64,000 nt of DNA from Thiothrix sp. UBA5583 (GTDB taxonomy: Bacteria > Pseudomonadota > Gammaproteobacteria > Thiotrichales > Thiotrichaceae): the NCBI GenBank assembly GCA_002425225.1, contig DILV01000009.1, forward strand, positions 102,667 through 166,666, in the 5' to 3' direction. The notes beneath the pieces were generated by a model. That model ran no database searches. It was not told where the DNA came from and was given only the letters and a program-made list of their open reading frames with translations. This document shows positions 46,935-55,257 of this stretch, in pieces. Made by a program: the position numbers and the translations under genes. Position 1 is the stretch's first letter. Every line of letters begins with the position of its first letter.

Positions 46935-47831
46935 GGCTTGCCACTCGGCATCAACAGCCAGCAGGCGACGACCAATCCACTCCACCACATGTACACAAAC
47001 GGCATTGCCTACCGCCCGGTAGCGATTTCCGTCCAACCCGGAGGAAACCCCTGAAGCTTCTCGCACTCGGAAGGCATCAAGCGCCTGACATACAGCATCC
47101 GCGCTTCCCCGGCTGTCGAGGGTGTAGGATTCGCCGTCGTTGCGGTAGCCTTTGGCTTGGGGGCCTGCTGTTGGCTTGCGGCCAATGCCTGCGTGCTGGA
47201 TAGCATAGCAATCTGATTCCTGATCGCTGTCTCCAGATTCTGTGGCAAAGGCTTCTTTCTGGCCGATGCCCGCCCGATAAGCGATTGCAAGTGGGCCTCG
47301 CTCAAAAAGTACTTCAGCGGAGCGGAGGTTTCCAAGACTTGCGACAAGGTACACACGGCGACGGCGTTGGGGTGTTCCAAAATATTTTGCATCGAATACT
47401 CGCCACGAAACGCCGTACCCGAGTTCATCCAGCTTTTCGAGCAAAACCCGGAAATCCTTGCCTTCGTGGCTGTTAAGCAGACCGGGGACGTTTTCGATGA
47501 TGACCCAACGGGGTTTTCTAGCGGCAATGAGTGCTGCATACTGGAAGAACAATCCACTGCGTTCACCTTCTAATCCTTTGCGCTTGCCTTGGTTGGCAAG
47601 GGACAAGTCTTGGCAAGGAAACCCGCCGCACCACACGTGGGTATCAGCGGGAACATCGTTTGGCTGAACTGTATTGATGTCACCATACAATGGAACATCT
47701 GGCCAGTGCTTTTTCAATACTTGCTGGCAAAAGGCATTGACTTCGCACTGGAAAACGACTTGCATTCCAGCCCGCTCCATGCCCAAGTCAAACCCGCCGA
47801 TCCCGGCAAAAAATGACGCCACTTTCAACAT
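46887..47831 (-). CDS. DNA (cytosine-5) methyltransferase
   Basis: 314 residues with the C5-MTase motifs: I (FFAGIGGFDLG), IV with the catalytic Cys (GGFPCQDLS), VI (ENVPG), VIII (QRRRRVYL), and X (GNAVCVHVVEWIGRRL). The target-recognition region between VIII and IX (about residues 180-265) is Gly/Ser/Asp-rich. Paired with the convergent, overlapping nuclease, so it is presumably the protecting modification enzyme. It starts at 47831; the overlap means both genes constrain each other's 3' end. Confidence 0.95.
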   Translation of the reverse strand: MLKVASFFAGIGGFDLGMERAGMQVVFQCEVNAFCQQVLKKHWPDVPLYGDINTVQPNDVPADTHVWCGGFPCQDLSLANQGKRKGLEGERSGLFFQYAALIAARKPRWVIIENVPGLLNSHEGKDFRVLLEKLDELGYGVSWRVFDAKYFGTPQRRRRVYLVASLGNLRSAEVLFERGPLAIAYRAGIGQKEAFATESGDSDQESDCYAIQHAGIGRKPTAGPQAKGYRNDGESYTLDSRGSADAVCQALDAFRVREASGVSSGLDGNRYRAVGNAVCVHVVEWIGRRLLAVDAEWQASLQRDVGFGKQAVAG

Positions 47832-47936
47832 AACAACTCTTGAATAACAACCATGACAGATGATAGACCGTGCAGCCTATATCAAACAATAACAGCCATC
47901 GGTTCGTGGATACCGGTAACAGCTCATGTGTTATTC

Positions 47937-47966
47937 ATGACAAACCTGAACTATGTCATGACAATA
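47937..47966. promoter_or_regulatory. CATGACA/TGTCATG dyad upstream of the sigma-54 activator gene
   Basis: CATGACA and TGTCATG form inverted half-sites with an 11-base spacer, flanked by ATT and ACAAT. It lies about 60-90 bases before the ATG at 48025, in the position of an operator. Confidence 0.35.
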
Positions 47967-48024
47967 CCGTGTGGTTTGTGTTAACAATATGCTGCTTATG
48001 CATTTAAACCATTGAATCACGGGC

Positions 48025-48975
48025 ATGACCATGCAGTTTGACGATATTCTCACCCGCTCCCCGATAATGGAAGCTGTATTGCGTTCCGCACACCTGATTG
48101 CACAGACGGATGCCAGCGTGCTGATCACGGGCGAATCCGGTACGGGCAAGGAACTGGTTGCTCATGCCATGCACGCTGCCAGCCCGCGCAGAGCCAAGCC
48201 TTTCATCACGGTGAACTGTGCAGCCTTGCCGGAAAGTCTGGCAGAGTCGTTGCTGTTTGGGCATCGTAAAGGTGCATTTACCGGGGCAGACAGCCATCAG
48301 GCGGGTCTGATTGGTGCAGCGGATGGTGGTACGTTGCTGCTGGATGAAATCGGTGAATTGCCTCTCAACCTGCAAGCCAAGCTGTTGCGTTTCCTTGAAT
48401 CCGGCGAGGTTCTGCCGCTGGGGGATTCTCGCCCCAAATACTTGGATGTACGTGTTTTTGCCGCAACCCATCGTGACTTGTACGCGATGGCGCAAACCGG
48501 CGAATTCCGGCTCGACCTGTTCTATCGTCTCAATATCGTTCCCGTGGAATTGCCACCCTTGCGTGAGCGCCGCGAAGATATTGAGCTGCTGACAAAGCAT
48601 TTCCTGCACCAGTTTGCGACCCAGCACCGTTTGCCGATTGCTGCCTTGGATCGGGATGCCCGTGTGCACTTGGCGCGTTATGCGTGGCACGGCAATGTAA
48701 GGGAACTGCGCAACCTGTGTGAACGCCTGAGCATCCTGCTGGCAGGACGCGAGATTGCCCTGACCAATCTGCCAACGGATATGCGCACCCCAACACACGC
48801 CGCAAGCAGCACCTTTAACCTGCCGGAAACCGGGGTGAATCTGGAGGATCTGGAGCGTGACCTGCTGAACCAAGCGCTGGAACGTACCGGCAACAACAAG
48901 ACCCATGCTGCCAGACTGTTGGGTATCAGCCGCGATGCCCTCAATTACCGCCTGAAAAAGAATCTGATGGCGTAG
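48025..48975 (+). CDS. Sigma-54-dependent transcriptional activator lacking a sensor domain
   Basis: 316 residues: an AAA+ domain from residue 1 and a C-terminal Fis-type helix-turn-helix (NNKTHAARLLGISRDALNYRLKK). Walker A is GESGTGKE, the sigma-54 contact loop is GAFTGA, Walker B is GGTLLLDEIGEL, and the R-finger segment lies in FRLDLFYRL. There is no receiver, GAF or PAS domain, so like PspF it must be controlled by another protein or by its own level. Start at 48025 or at 48031 (second ATG); neither has a clear ribosome site. Target promoter unknown. Confidence 0.92.
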   Translation: MTMQFDDILTRSPIMEAVLRSAHLIAQTDASVLITGESGTGKELVAHAMHAASPRRAKPFITVNCAALPESLAESLLFGHRKGAFTGADSHQAGLIGAADGGTLLLDEIGELPLNLQAKLLRFLESGEVLPLGDSRPKYLDVRVFAATHRDLYAMAQTGEFRLDLFYRLNIVPVELPPLRERREDIELLTKHFLHQFATQHRLPIAALDRDARVHLARYAWHGNVRELRNLCERLSILLAGREIALTNLPTDMRTPTHAASSTFNLPETGVNLEDLERDLLNQALERTGNNKTHAARLLGISRDALNYRLKKNLMA

Positions 48976-48991
48976 TACGCGGTGGGCTGTT

Positions 48992-49738
48992 TCAATCCAG
49001 CCGGAAATTCACGGTTACACTGAACGTCCACTGTGGCTTGTGGATTTCCGGCGGGAAGGGCAACGCGCCTGAAGCAGCGCTGACTGCTTGCAGTGCCGCC
49101 TTGTCCAGCCAGTCATTGCCCGCACTTTTCGTCACATGAGCGCCAGTAATGTTGCCATTCGGCATCACGGTGAACGACACCACCACTGATCCTTCTATTT
49201 CTTCCTTTGCTGCCATGCGCGGGTATTGCTTGCGGGTGGCAATCAGGTTTTGCAGGCGGGCTTTGTAAGCAGCTTCTGCTGCCTTGTTGTCGGCAACTTC
49301 GGCAGGTACTGCTGTGCGCGGTTCGGGAACTGGCGGAGGCGCAGGCACTGATGCAGGGGAGGGTACAGCGGCAGGTTTCACAGGCTTCGGCTGGGGCGTT
49401 GGCGGTTGAACCGGTGGTGTATCCATCGGGGGCGGTTCCGGTTTTGGCTTGGGTTTTTCAACCGGCTTGGGTTGCGGTTTGGGTTTGGGCTTCTCGACCG
49501 GTTTGGGTTTTTCAACCGGTTTGGGTTCTGGTTTGGGTGGTGCTGCGACTGGCGGAGGGGCGGGTGGCTCAACCGGCGCTGGCGGGGCAGGCACGAATTG
49601 CGCCAGTGACAATTGCACCGGCTGGGGTTCGCCCATTTTCCCCGGTTTGTCTTGCCACAACATCACGGGCAATGCTGCCAGCAATACGGCAGTGTGTACC
49701 AAGGCCGAAACGCCGTAACCCGTCAGATGGTATTTCAC
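48992..49738 (-). CDS. tonB: TonB energy transducer
   Basis: 248 residues: N-terminal TM helix (LVHTAVLLAALPVMLW), a long Pro/Lys-rich periplasmic spacer (about 40-140; repeats of EKPKPKPEP), and a C-terminal TonB domain (about 165-248) with the YPxxA-like YPRMAAKEEIEG and TVNFRLD end. It transmits proton-motive force from ExbBD to outer-membrane receptors. The ATG overlaps the exbD stop (ATGA). Confidence 0.95.
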   Translation of the reverse strand: MKYHLTGYGVSALVHTAVLLAALPVMLWQDKPGKMGEPQPVQLSLAQFVPAPPAPVEPPAPPPVAAPPKPEPKPVEKPKPVEKPKPKPQPKPVEKPKPKPEPPPMDTPPVQPPTPQPKPVKPAAVPSPASVPAPPPVPEPRTAVPAEVADNKAAEAAYKARLQNLIATRKQYPRMAAKEEIEGSVVVSFTVMPNGNITGAHVTKSAGNDWLDKAALQAVSAASGALPFPPEIHKPQWTFSVTVNFRLD

Positions 49739-50124
49739 GGTGTTTGCTCAGCCTGGATAGACATCTTCTCAAACTTCCCGGCTTTCAGCACATCTACTAC
49801 CGCGATGAAATGCTCGAATGCAGCAGCTTTGTCCACCCGCAGGATAATGGGCATGGTGGCGGCATGGGCTTGATGCGGTTGCAATTGCTCCGCCAATGTT
49901 TCCGCCGTCACGGGGTTGCCATCAAGGAATATCTGGTTGTGTGCATTGATGGCAATTTCCAGGCTGTGTTCATTGCCTTTGGCTTGCTCGCTTTGCTCCG
50001 CCTTGGGCAAATCCACCGGGATCAGCCCTTGTGAAATGAATGAGGCGGTGGTCAGGACAATCGCCAATAGCACCAGCATGATGTCGATGAAAGGGATCAT
50101 GTTGATTTGATCAAAGCGTTTCAT
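49735..50124 (-). CDS. exbD: Biopolymer transport protein ExbD
   Basis: 129 residues with the MxPFIDIMLVLL transmembrane helix holding the essential Asp, and a periplasmic domain. The ATG at 50124 overlaps the exbB stop (ATGA); a start 7 codons earlier would lie inside exbB. Confidence 0.95.
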   Translation of the reverse strand: MKRFDQINMIPFIDIMLVLLAIVLTTASFISQGLIPVDLPKAEQSEQAKGNEHSLEIAINAHNQIFLDGNPVTAETLAEQLQPHQAHAATMPIILRVDKAAAFEHFIAVVDVLKAGKFEKMSIQAEQTP

Positions 50125-50555
50125 GCCTTGCAGCCATCCTTCCATGCCTGCCAGCGAGCGACCTGAACCTCGACCTTGCGTAGCAGGGCGTTGTAAAACA
50201 GGATCGTCGGAATTGCCACCAGCAAGCCTGCTGCGGTTGCTTTCAGTGCCAATGCCAGCCCCAGCATGATGCCGTTGACATCAATTTTGCCGCCTTGCCC
50301 CATGCTGTAAAAGGTGATCAGAATGCCAAGAACCGTGCCGAGCAGCCCTACATAAGGCGCATTCGAGCCAATGCTGGAAATGGTGGTGAGGTTGCGGGTC
50401 AGGTCAATTTTCAGGGTTTCGATGTGGTCGAACTGTTGTACCTGGACACGGTTGAGGTAGAAATAGCGCTCAATGACCAATGCCAACATGATGAAGCTCA
50501 TCAGGCCGAGTGTGCCGAGTACCAGATAATCCAGATTGGCTTGCAGAAATTCCAT
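50121..50555 (-). CDS. exbB: Biopolymer transport protein ExbB
   Basis: 144 residues, short MotA/TolQ/ExbB form with three TM helices (LVLGTLGLMSFIMLALVIE; APYVGLLGTVLGILITF; LALALKATAAGLLVAIPTI). The conserved polar residues of the second and third helices are present. Forms the proton channel with ExbD. First gene of exbB-exbD-tonB. Confidence 0.94.
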   Translation of the reverse strand: MEFLQANLDYLVLGTLGLMSFIMLALVIERYFYLNRVQVQQFDHIETLKIDLTRNLTTISSIGSNAPYVGLLGTVLGILITFYSMGQGGKIDVNGIMLGLALALKATAAGLLVAIPTILFYNALLRKVEVQVARWQAWKDGCKA

Positions 50556-50696
50556 TCGTTACCTTCGTCAATAGGGTGGCAGGCAAACCCGGTCATTTTA
50601 CTCCAGTGGGTGGAGCGCGTAACTGTGTGATTTGACACATCGGGCAGCCGGGTTCAGTATTGTGGCGGCAGACTCAATCCAAAGTGAGGTTCGTAC

Positions 50697-50975
50697 ATGT
50701 GTATCGGCATTCCCGTGCAGGTAATCGAAGACCGTGATCTGGTGGCCTTGTGCCGGGGGCGCAACGGCGATGAAATCGTCAACATGATGCTGACCGGCTC
50801 GCAGCCTGTCGGAACCTGGGTGCTGAATTTCCTGGGTTCGGCGCGGGAGGTCATCAGTGAACAGGATGCTGCCTTGATCAACAGTGCACTGGATGGCTTG
50901 CTGGCTGCGGTCAATGGTGAAACTGACCTGGATCGGTATTTTCCCAACGTGTCTGAAATCACACGCCCCTCATAG
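50697..50975 (+). CDS. hypC: HypC/HupF hydrogenase assembly chaperone
   Basis: 92 residues with the diagnostic MCIGIPVQV start; Cys2 carries the Fe(CN)2CO intermediate during [NiFe] active-site assembly. Its presence complements hoxFUYHW, 18 kb away. No hypA, B, D, E or F lies in this window, so the rest of the machinery must be elsewhere. The gene is divergent from exbB. Confidence 0.93.
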   Translation: MCIGIPVQVIEDRDLVALCRGRNGDEIVNMMLTGSQPVGTWVLNFLGSAREVISEQDAALINSALDGLLAAVNGETDLDRYFPNVSEITRPS

Positions 50976-51070
50976 CGCCTGTTCCGCGCCTCAGGTCAGG
51001 AAAACACTGGCGAAACCACTCCACCTCTCCAACACTGTTAAGCAGACAAGAGGCGATGGAGGTGTCTTTC

Positions 51071-51709
51071 ATGTTAAGTAACAAGATGTTGGCTTTGAAA
51101 TATTCCCTGCTGGGGTCGGCGATGCTGACGATGGCAGGTTGCAGTTCCATGCCGCGACAGGCGTTGCCATTCCAGCAGACCTCAGACCCGGACGGCAAAC
51201 AGAAAAAAGCCGAGAAAGCGGTTTCACAGCAGCATAAAACCACCCTTCAGAAACCCCAAGTTGCAGCTATTCCAACCACGCAGGATGCCAGCAAGCCCGC
51301 GACCACCTTGGATAAAGTGGCTTTCTGTGCTTTGCGCCAGCGTGGCACGCAGTATTGCTGGGGGGGGAACACCCCGATGAAAGGTTTTGATTGCAGTGGC
51401 CTGACCCAGTATTCCTTCCAGCAAGGTGCGGGGGTCAATATCCCGCGTACTGCGGCTGCCCAATATGCGGCTGCGGTAAAAGTCCCACAGGAACAGGCAC
51501 AAAAAGGCGATCTGGTCTTTTTCAGGACACGCGGCAAAAAGGTGAGCCATGTGGGTTTGTATCTGGGGCGTAACCAGTTTGTGCACGCGCCGCGTGCAGG
51601 CAAGAGCATTACCACCAGCAAGCTGGAAGGTTACTGGAAAAAACGGTTGGTAGGTTTTGGGCGTATTCCGGGGGCGTGCCGCCCGCTTGTCCCCAGTGCT
51701 ACTGCTTAG
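51071..51709 (+). CDS. NlpC/P60 family lipoprotein, paralogue
   Basis: 212 residues. Lipobox LTMAGC near residue 22, a Lys/Gln-rich linker, then the NlpC/P60 domain with Cys in FDCSGLTQ, His in SHVGLYLG and FVHAPRAG. GGAGGTG stands seven bases before the ATG at 51071, which decides the start over the ATG at 51056. The C-terminal half is strongly similar to the lipoprotein at 8602 (SKLEGYW, RLVGFGRIPGAC), so both likely work on peptidoglycan in similar ways. Confidence 0.9.
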   Translation: MLSNKMLALKYSLLGSAMLTMAGCSSMPRQALPFQQTSDPDGKQKKAEKAVSQQHKTTLQKPQVAAIPTTQDASKPATTLDKVAFCALRQRGTQYCWGGNTPMKGFDCSGLTQYSFQQGAGVNIPRTAAAQYAAAVKVPQEQAQKGDLVFFRTRGKKVSHVGLYLGRNQFVHAPRAGKSITTSKLEGYWKKRLVGFGRIPGACRPLVPSATA

Positions 51710-51713
51710 AAAA

Positions 51714-51737
51714 CAAGGGGTGCACAAGCACCCCTTG
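51714..51737. terminator. Perfect 10-bp hairpin after the second NlpC/P60 gene
   Basis: CAAGGGGTGC and GCACCCCTTG around ACAA. No T run, so possibly a bidirectional terminator between this gene and the convergent copper chaperone. Confidence 0.6.
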
Positions 51738-51762
51738 AAGGACAACACTAAATCAGAATAGC

Positions 51763-52281
51763 TTAATGGTGTTGCATTCCACCTGCTCCGGCAGGGGGAG
51801 TGATGTCCTTGATGGATGCGTTGACGGTGGTAGTGCTGCCGTCATCAAAAGTCAGGGTGAGTGCAGCATTTTCACCGGGTTTCAGTTCCTGTTTCAGGCC
51901 AATCAGCATGATGTGCAAACCACCGGGTTTCAGTTCGGTAGTGCCTTTGGCTGGCACGTCAATTTGTGGGATCTGGCGCATTTCCATAACCCCGTTGTTG
52001 TTGGTATGGGTATGCAGTTCCACGGTTGCCGCTACCGGGCTGGTGGCCGACTTGACACTGCGGGCAGTATCAGAAGTGTTTACCAGCGTCAGGAATGCGG
52101 CGCTGTTGGCTTGCCCTGCCGGGACAGCGCGTGCGAAAGCATTCTCTACCTTGATGCTGCTGGCTGCGGTGCTTGCGGCTTGAGCGGCTGGAGCCTTTTT
52201 GGGTGCTTCGTTATCTGCCTGACAGGCCGTGGTCAGTGCCAGAATGCTGCCCAGAACGGCAGCCCGGAATAATGGTTTCAT
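51763..52281 (-). CDS. PCu(A)C-family copper chaperone lipoprotein
   Basis: 172 residues from the ATG at 52281. Lipobox LTTAC near residue 20. The PCu(A)C copper-binding residues appear: His and Met in ELHTHTNNNGVMEMRQIP and the HxM in GGLHIMLIG; the tail ends MQHH. It should hand Cu(I) in the periplasm to cytochrome oxidase or other acceptors. It is directly downstream (18 bp) of the copper receptor and probably co-transcribed. The frame extends to 52326. Confidence 0.9.
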   Translation of the reverse strand: MKPLFRAAVLGSILALTTACQADNEAPKKAPAAQAASTAASSIKVENAFARAVPAGQANSAAFLTLVNTSDTARSVKSATSPVAATVELHTHTNNNGVMEMRQIPQIDVPAKGTTELKPGGLHIMLIGLKQELKPGENAALTLTFDDGSTTTVNASIKDITPPAGAGGMQHH

Positions 52282-52298
52282 GTTTGTACTCCTGATCA

Positions 52299-54332
52299 TT
52301 AGAATTCGGTTTCCAGTTTTAGCCATGCAGTACGGCCTGGTTCGTTGACGCGCTCAATGGTTCCGTTCAAGTCCAGATTGCGACGACTGACGTGTTCAGC
52401 ATAGGTCTTGTCGAATACGTTGTCGACACCAAAGCGGACTTTGGTATTTTTGCTGATGTTGTAGCGCCCGTAAGCATCCAGCACACCATAACCTGAGCTT
52501 TCGCCAACTTCGGTTGCGCCGAGCATGGCTGTGTCGATGTTGCTTTGTCCGTTGGCGAAACGTACCCGTGTGCCACCACCCCATTTCTCACCGTTGTAAT
52601 CGAGTTGAACCTTGCCATTGACTGGCGGGGTCTGGGCAATCGGTCGGTTGTCAGTGGTGTTGGTGCGTTTGACGTAAGCGACATCACCTGACAGTTTCAC
52701 TTTCTGGCTCAGTTTGGTTTCAGCACCCAGTTCCACACCGTACAATTTGGCATCGACATTACGGTAGATTTGCGCCCCTGAATGCGCACCACTGGTCAGT
52801 TTGTCGCGCAGGATAAAATCGTCTACCTGATCGGCGAAAACGGTGCCTGTCCAGCGGACATTGCCTTTGTGCTGGCTGACGCCGAGGTCAAGCTGGTTGT
52901 GTTTTTCCGGTTTGATGTTCGGGTTGCCGACCCAGCGGTCAGCACCTGTCGCCCCCCATTTGTTGATGTAACGCTCGGTTTCATCCGCAGTACGCACGCT
53001 GCGGCTAACGCCGGTAAAGACGGTGGTGTTTTCATTCAGGGCTTTTTCGTAACGCAACAATCCACCTGTGTTGGTTTCTTTTTTGTCGGTAGCACCATAG
53101 CCGTAAACTGCGGTGTAATTCTGATTGGCTGTACGTCCACCTACCAACGTGTTGACCTTGCTGGCAGATGCCTTGACTTGATCGACGCGCAGGCCGTATT
53201 TGAGCTTGCTGCTCTCCCCCAGTTTGGTTTCTGCTTCTGCAAATAGGCCGGTCTGGTCGGTGGTTGCTCCGGGCCACATCAGTGAAGCATCCATGCCTGT
53301 GGTAATGTTCTTCATGGTGGCGTTGCGTTCGCGGTTCTGTACGTTCAGGCCGTAAGTCACGGCGGTGTGGTTGCCTGCCTTGGAAGTCAGTACCAGTTTG
53401 CCGCCGGTTGTGTCAGAAGTGGTGGGGACAGACATTTTCATGCCCATGTTGGTACGCAAGCTGTAGTTGTCCATCACGTGCTCAACGTTGCTGGCATAGG
53501 CTTCGGCATCAATGCTTTTGACTGCGCCATCGAACTTGTCCTGATATTTGAGACGGTGGATGTCAGCCTTTTCAGTGGGGCTATCCATGCCAGCACCAGG
53601 GTAGAGGGCATCGGAAAAATCGTTATTTTCGTAACTGTATTCAAACAAACGGTCTTGGGTCGGCGTTGCCCCCAACACAATGCCACCTTGCTTGTGTTTA
53701 TAAGCACTGTTGACTTTCTTGCCATCACCGTCTTCGTAATTGTCGGCATCGCGATCCTGCGCGAAAACACGGACATAGCCCTTTTCCCCGCCTTTGGTGA
53801 CATCTGCGGACAGGTCGTGCTTGATGCCGTTATTGCTGCCAGTCAGGGAAACCTTGCCGCTCAGGCCGTCTTCCGGGTCAATCTGGTTGCGGGTATCACG
53901 CTCAAACAGCACCGTGCCACCACTGCCGCCGGAACCGTGTTGTAGGCTTTGCACGCCTTTTTCTACCTTGACGCTCTCATAGGTTTCGAGTGCTGCATAG
54001 CTGGCAGGCGGATCCATCCGGTTGGGGCAGCCGCCGTGGATATAAGCGCCATCCAGTAACACATTCAACTGGGTTTGGGATTGACCGCGAATGATTGGCT
54101 CAATTCCGCGCCCGCCAAAACGGCTGCCGGAGACACCATTCAATTGCTTGAGGAAATCGCCACCATCCGCAGGCAAGACGGGGCGACGTTCTGCTGCTTT
54201 TGGCTGGGTTTCGTTAGGGGTAACTTTCTTGCTGGCTTTGATGTCAACCACCAGCGTGTCTTCTGCCAAAGCAGAGGCACTCAGGATTAGCAAGGAACTC
54301 AGTAATGTCACACGGGTCAGGGAACGTTGCAT
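52299..54332 (-). CDS. TonB-dependent copper receptor (OprC/NosA type)
   Basis: 677 residues: a signal peptide (ends ALA, residue 23), TonB box-like DTLVVDI, plug domain (about 40-170) and 22-stranded barrel ending in F (LKLETEF). The copper-receptor signature CPNRMDPP occurs near residue 103, and the plug is Gly-rich (SGGSGGTVLFERD). It takes up copper with energy from TonB-ExbBD, encoded 4 kb away on the same strand. Confidence 0.88.
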   Translation of the reverse strand: MQRSLTRVTLLSSLLILSASALAEDTLVVDIKASKKVTPNETQPKAAERRPVLPADGGDFLKQLNGVSGSRFGGRGIEPIIRGQSQTQLNVLLDGAYIHGGCPNRMDPPASYAALETYESVKVEKGVQSLQHGSGGSGGTVLFERDTRNQIDPEDGLSGKVSLTGSNNGIKHDLSADVTKGGEKGYVRVFAQDRDADNYEDGDGKKVNSAYKHKQGGIVLGATPTQDRLFEYSYENNDFSDALYPGAGMDSPTEKADIHRLKYQDKFDGAVKSIDAEAYASNVEHVMDNYSLRTNMGMKMSVPTTSDTTGGKLVLTSKAGNHTAVTYGLNVQNRERNATMKNITTGMDASLMWPGATTDQTGLFAEAETKLGESSKLKYGLRVDQVKASASKVNTLVGGRTANQNYTAVYGYGATDKKETNTGGLLRYEKALNENTTVFTGVSRSVRTADETERYINKWGATGADRWVGNPNIKPEKHNQLDLGVSQHKGNVRWTGTVFADQVDDFILRDKLTSGAHSGAQIYRNVDAKLYGVELGAETKLSQKVKLSGDVAYVKRTNTTDNRPIAQTPPVNGKVQLDYNGEKWGGGTRVRFANGQSNIDTAMLGATEVGESSGYGVLDAYGRYNISKNTKVRFGVDNVFDKTYAEHVSRRNLDLNGTIERVNEPGRTAWLKLETEF

Positions 54333-54436
54333 GGGGAAACCTTTAAAGCTGTCGATGTCCCGTGCCTGTTAGCAACTCGTGTGCCAAGTGACAAGTCGTT
54401 GTTTTTAAAATAATTAAAATTATCATTAACTAATGA

Positions 54437-54480
54437 AACTGTGTGAAATAACCCATCTTGCTGTGTCATTTCACACAGTT
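54437..54480. repeat. 13-bp perfect inverted repeat upstream of the copper receptor
   Basis: AACTGTGTGAAAT (54437-54449) and ATTTCACACAGTT (54468-54480) with an 18-base spacer. On the minus strand it follows the stop of the hypothetical gene at 54492 and precedes the receptor by about 105 bases. It may be a terminator (no good T run) or an operator; AT-rich DNA (54407-54435) beyond it has weak resemblance to Fur sites. Confidence 0.6.
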
Positions 54481-54491
54481 GCAGGTAGCAA

Positions 54492-55187
54492 TCAATGCAC
54501 AGGCAGGCGCGAACGCAACTCATCCCGGTCATACCACCACTGGTTTTCCACAATGGCATCAATCACTTGCCCTAGGCGTGGCAGGAATACCGCCGGGTCA
54601 AGCAAACCCAGCCGGTTCAACCACACATTCATGGCTTCCTGCGAACTGACATTGCTGTGACGTTCTGCCACCTTGCCCAACATGGCAGCGGTCAGGAACA
54701 TCAGGCTGTCACGCTTTTCCCCTTGCAGGCGCAGGTCGGCAATGTAATGCGCTACGGCAGCAGCGACTGCGGCACCATCTGCGGTTGCCGGGGTGGAATC
54801 AATCAGGTGGTTGAGCATGGCAACCGAAAGCTGCGGATCAATCGGGTAGGCCACCGCCAGCCACAAACCATTGCCCAGCGCGGGTATGGAGGCAGGCAGG
54901 TCGCAGCGGAACAGCACGTCACAGCAGCGTACTGCGTCTTCCCACATTTCATGGTCACGGTAAATCTCGAACGCTTCACGAGTCATGCCCCAGGCCGCTT
55001 CACGCATTCCCGGCTCTTCCAGTTCCAGCATTATTTCAGCGATTTCGTATTGCACACCGGCACGTTCTAGCGGATCACTGGCGGGAGTCAGCCGCATCAG
55101 TTGTGCCTGACGCTGGGCGAGTTCGTGTTTCAGCAACTGGCGGGAATCCGTGCCAGCAGTAAATTCAACCGGGGTATTGTCGCTCAT
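54492..55187 (-). CDS. Hypothetical protein, conserved helical, unknown
   Basis: 231 residues from the ATG at 55187. Soluble, mainly alpha-helical, with a repeat-like pattern (ERAGVQYEIAEIMLELEEP; GMTREAFEIYRDHEMW), perhaps tetratricopeptide-like. Ends YDRDELRSRLPVH. No motif identifies a reaction and I do not recognise the family. The frame is open to 55226, but those residues resemble nothing. It is separated from the copper receptor by the inverted repeat and probably has its own promoter. Confidence 0.7.
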   Translation of the reverse strand: MSDNTPVEFTAGTDSRQLLKHELAQRQAQLMRLTPASDPLERAGVQYEIAEIMLELEEPGMREAAWGMTREAFEIYRDHEMWEDAVRCCDVLFRCDLPASIPALGNGLWLAVAYPIDPQLSVAMLNHLIDSTPATADGAAVAAAVAHYIADLRLQGEKRDSLMFLTAAMLGKVAERHSNVSSQEAMNVWLNRLGLLDPAVFLPRLGQVIDAIVENQWWYDRDELRSRLPVH

Positions 55188-55257
55188 GGTGTGGTGTTGC
55201 CTGCAAATCCAGAAAGCCGCAAGCATAACAAAGCCGAAACAGGGGGTTAAATAACCC

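Noticed and set aside
49378..49572. Pro/Lys repeat region as a separate repeat element
   Set aside because: It encodes the extended periplasmic spacer of TonB, normal for that protein.
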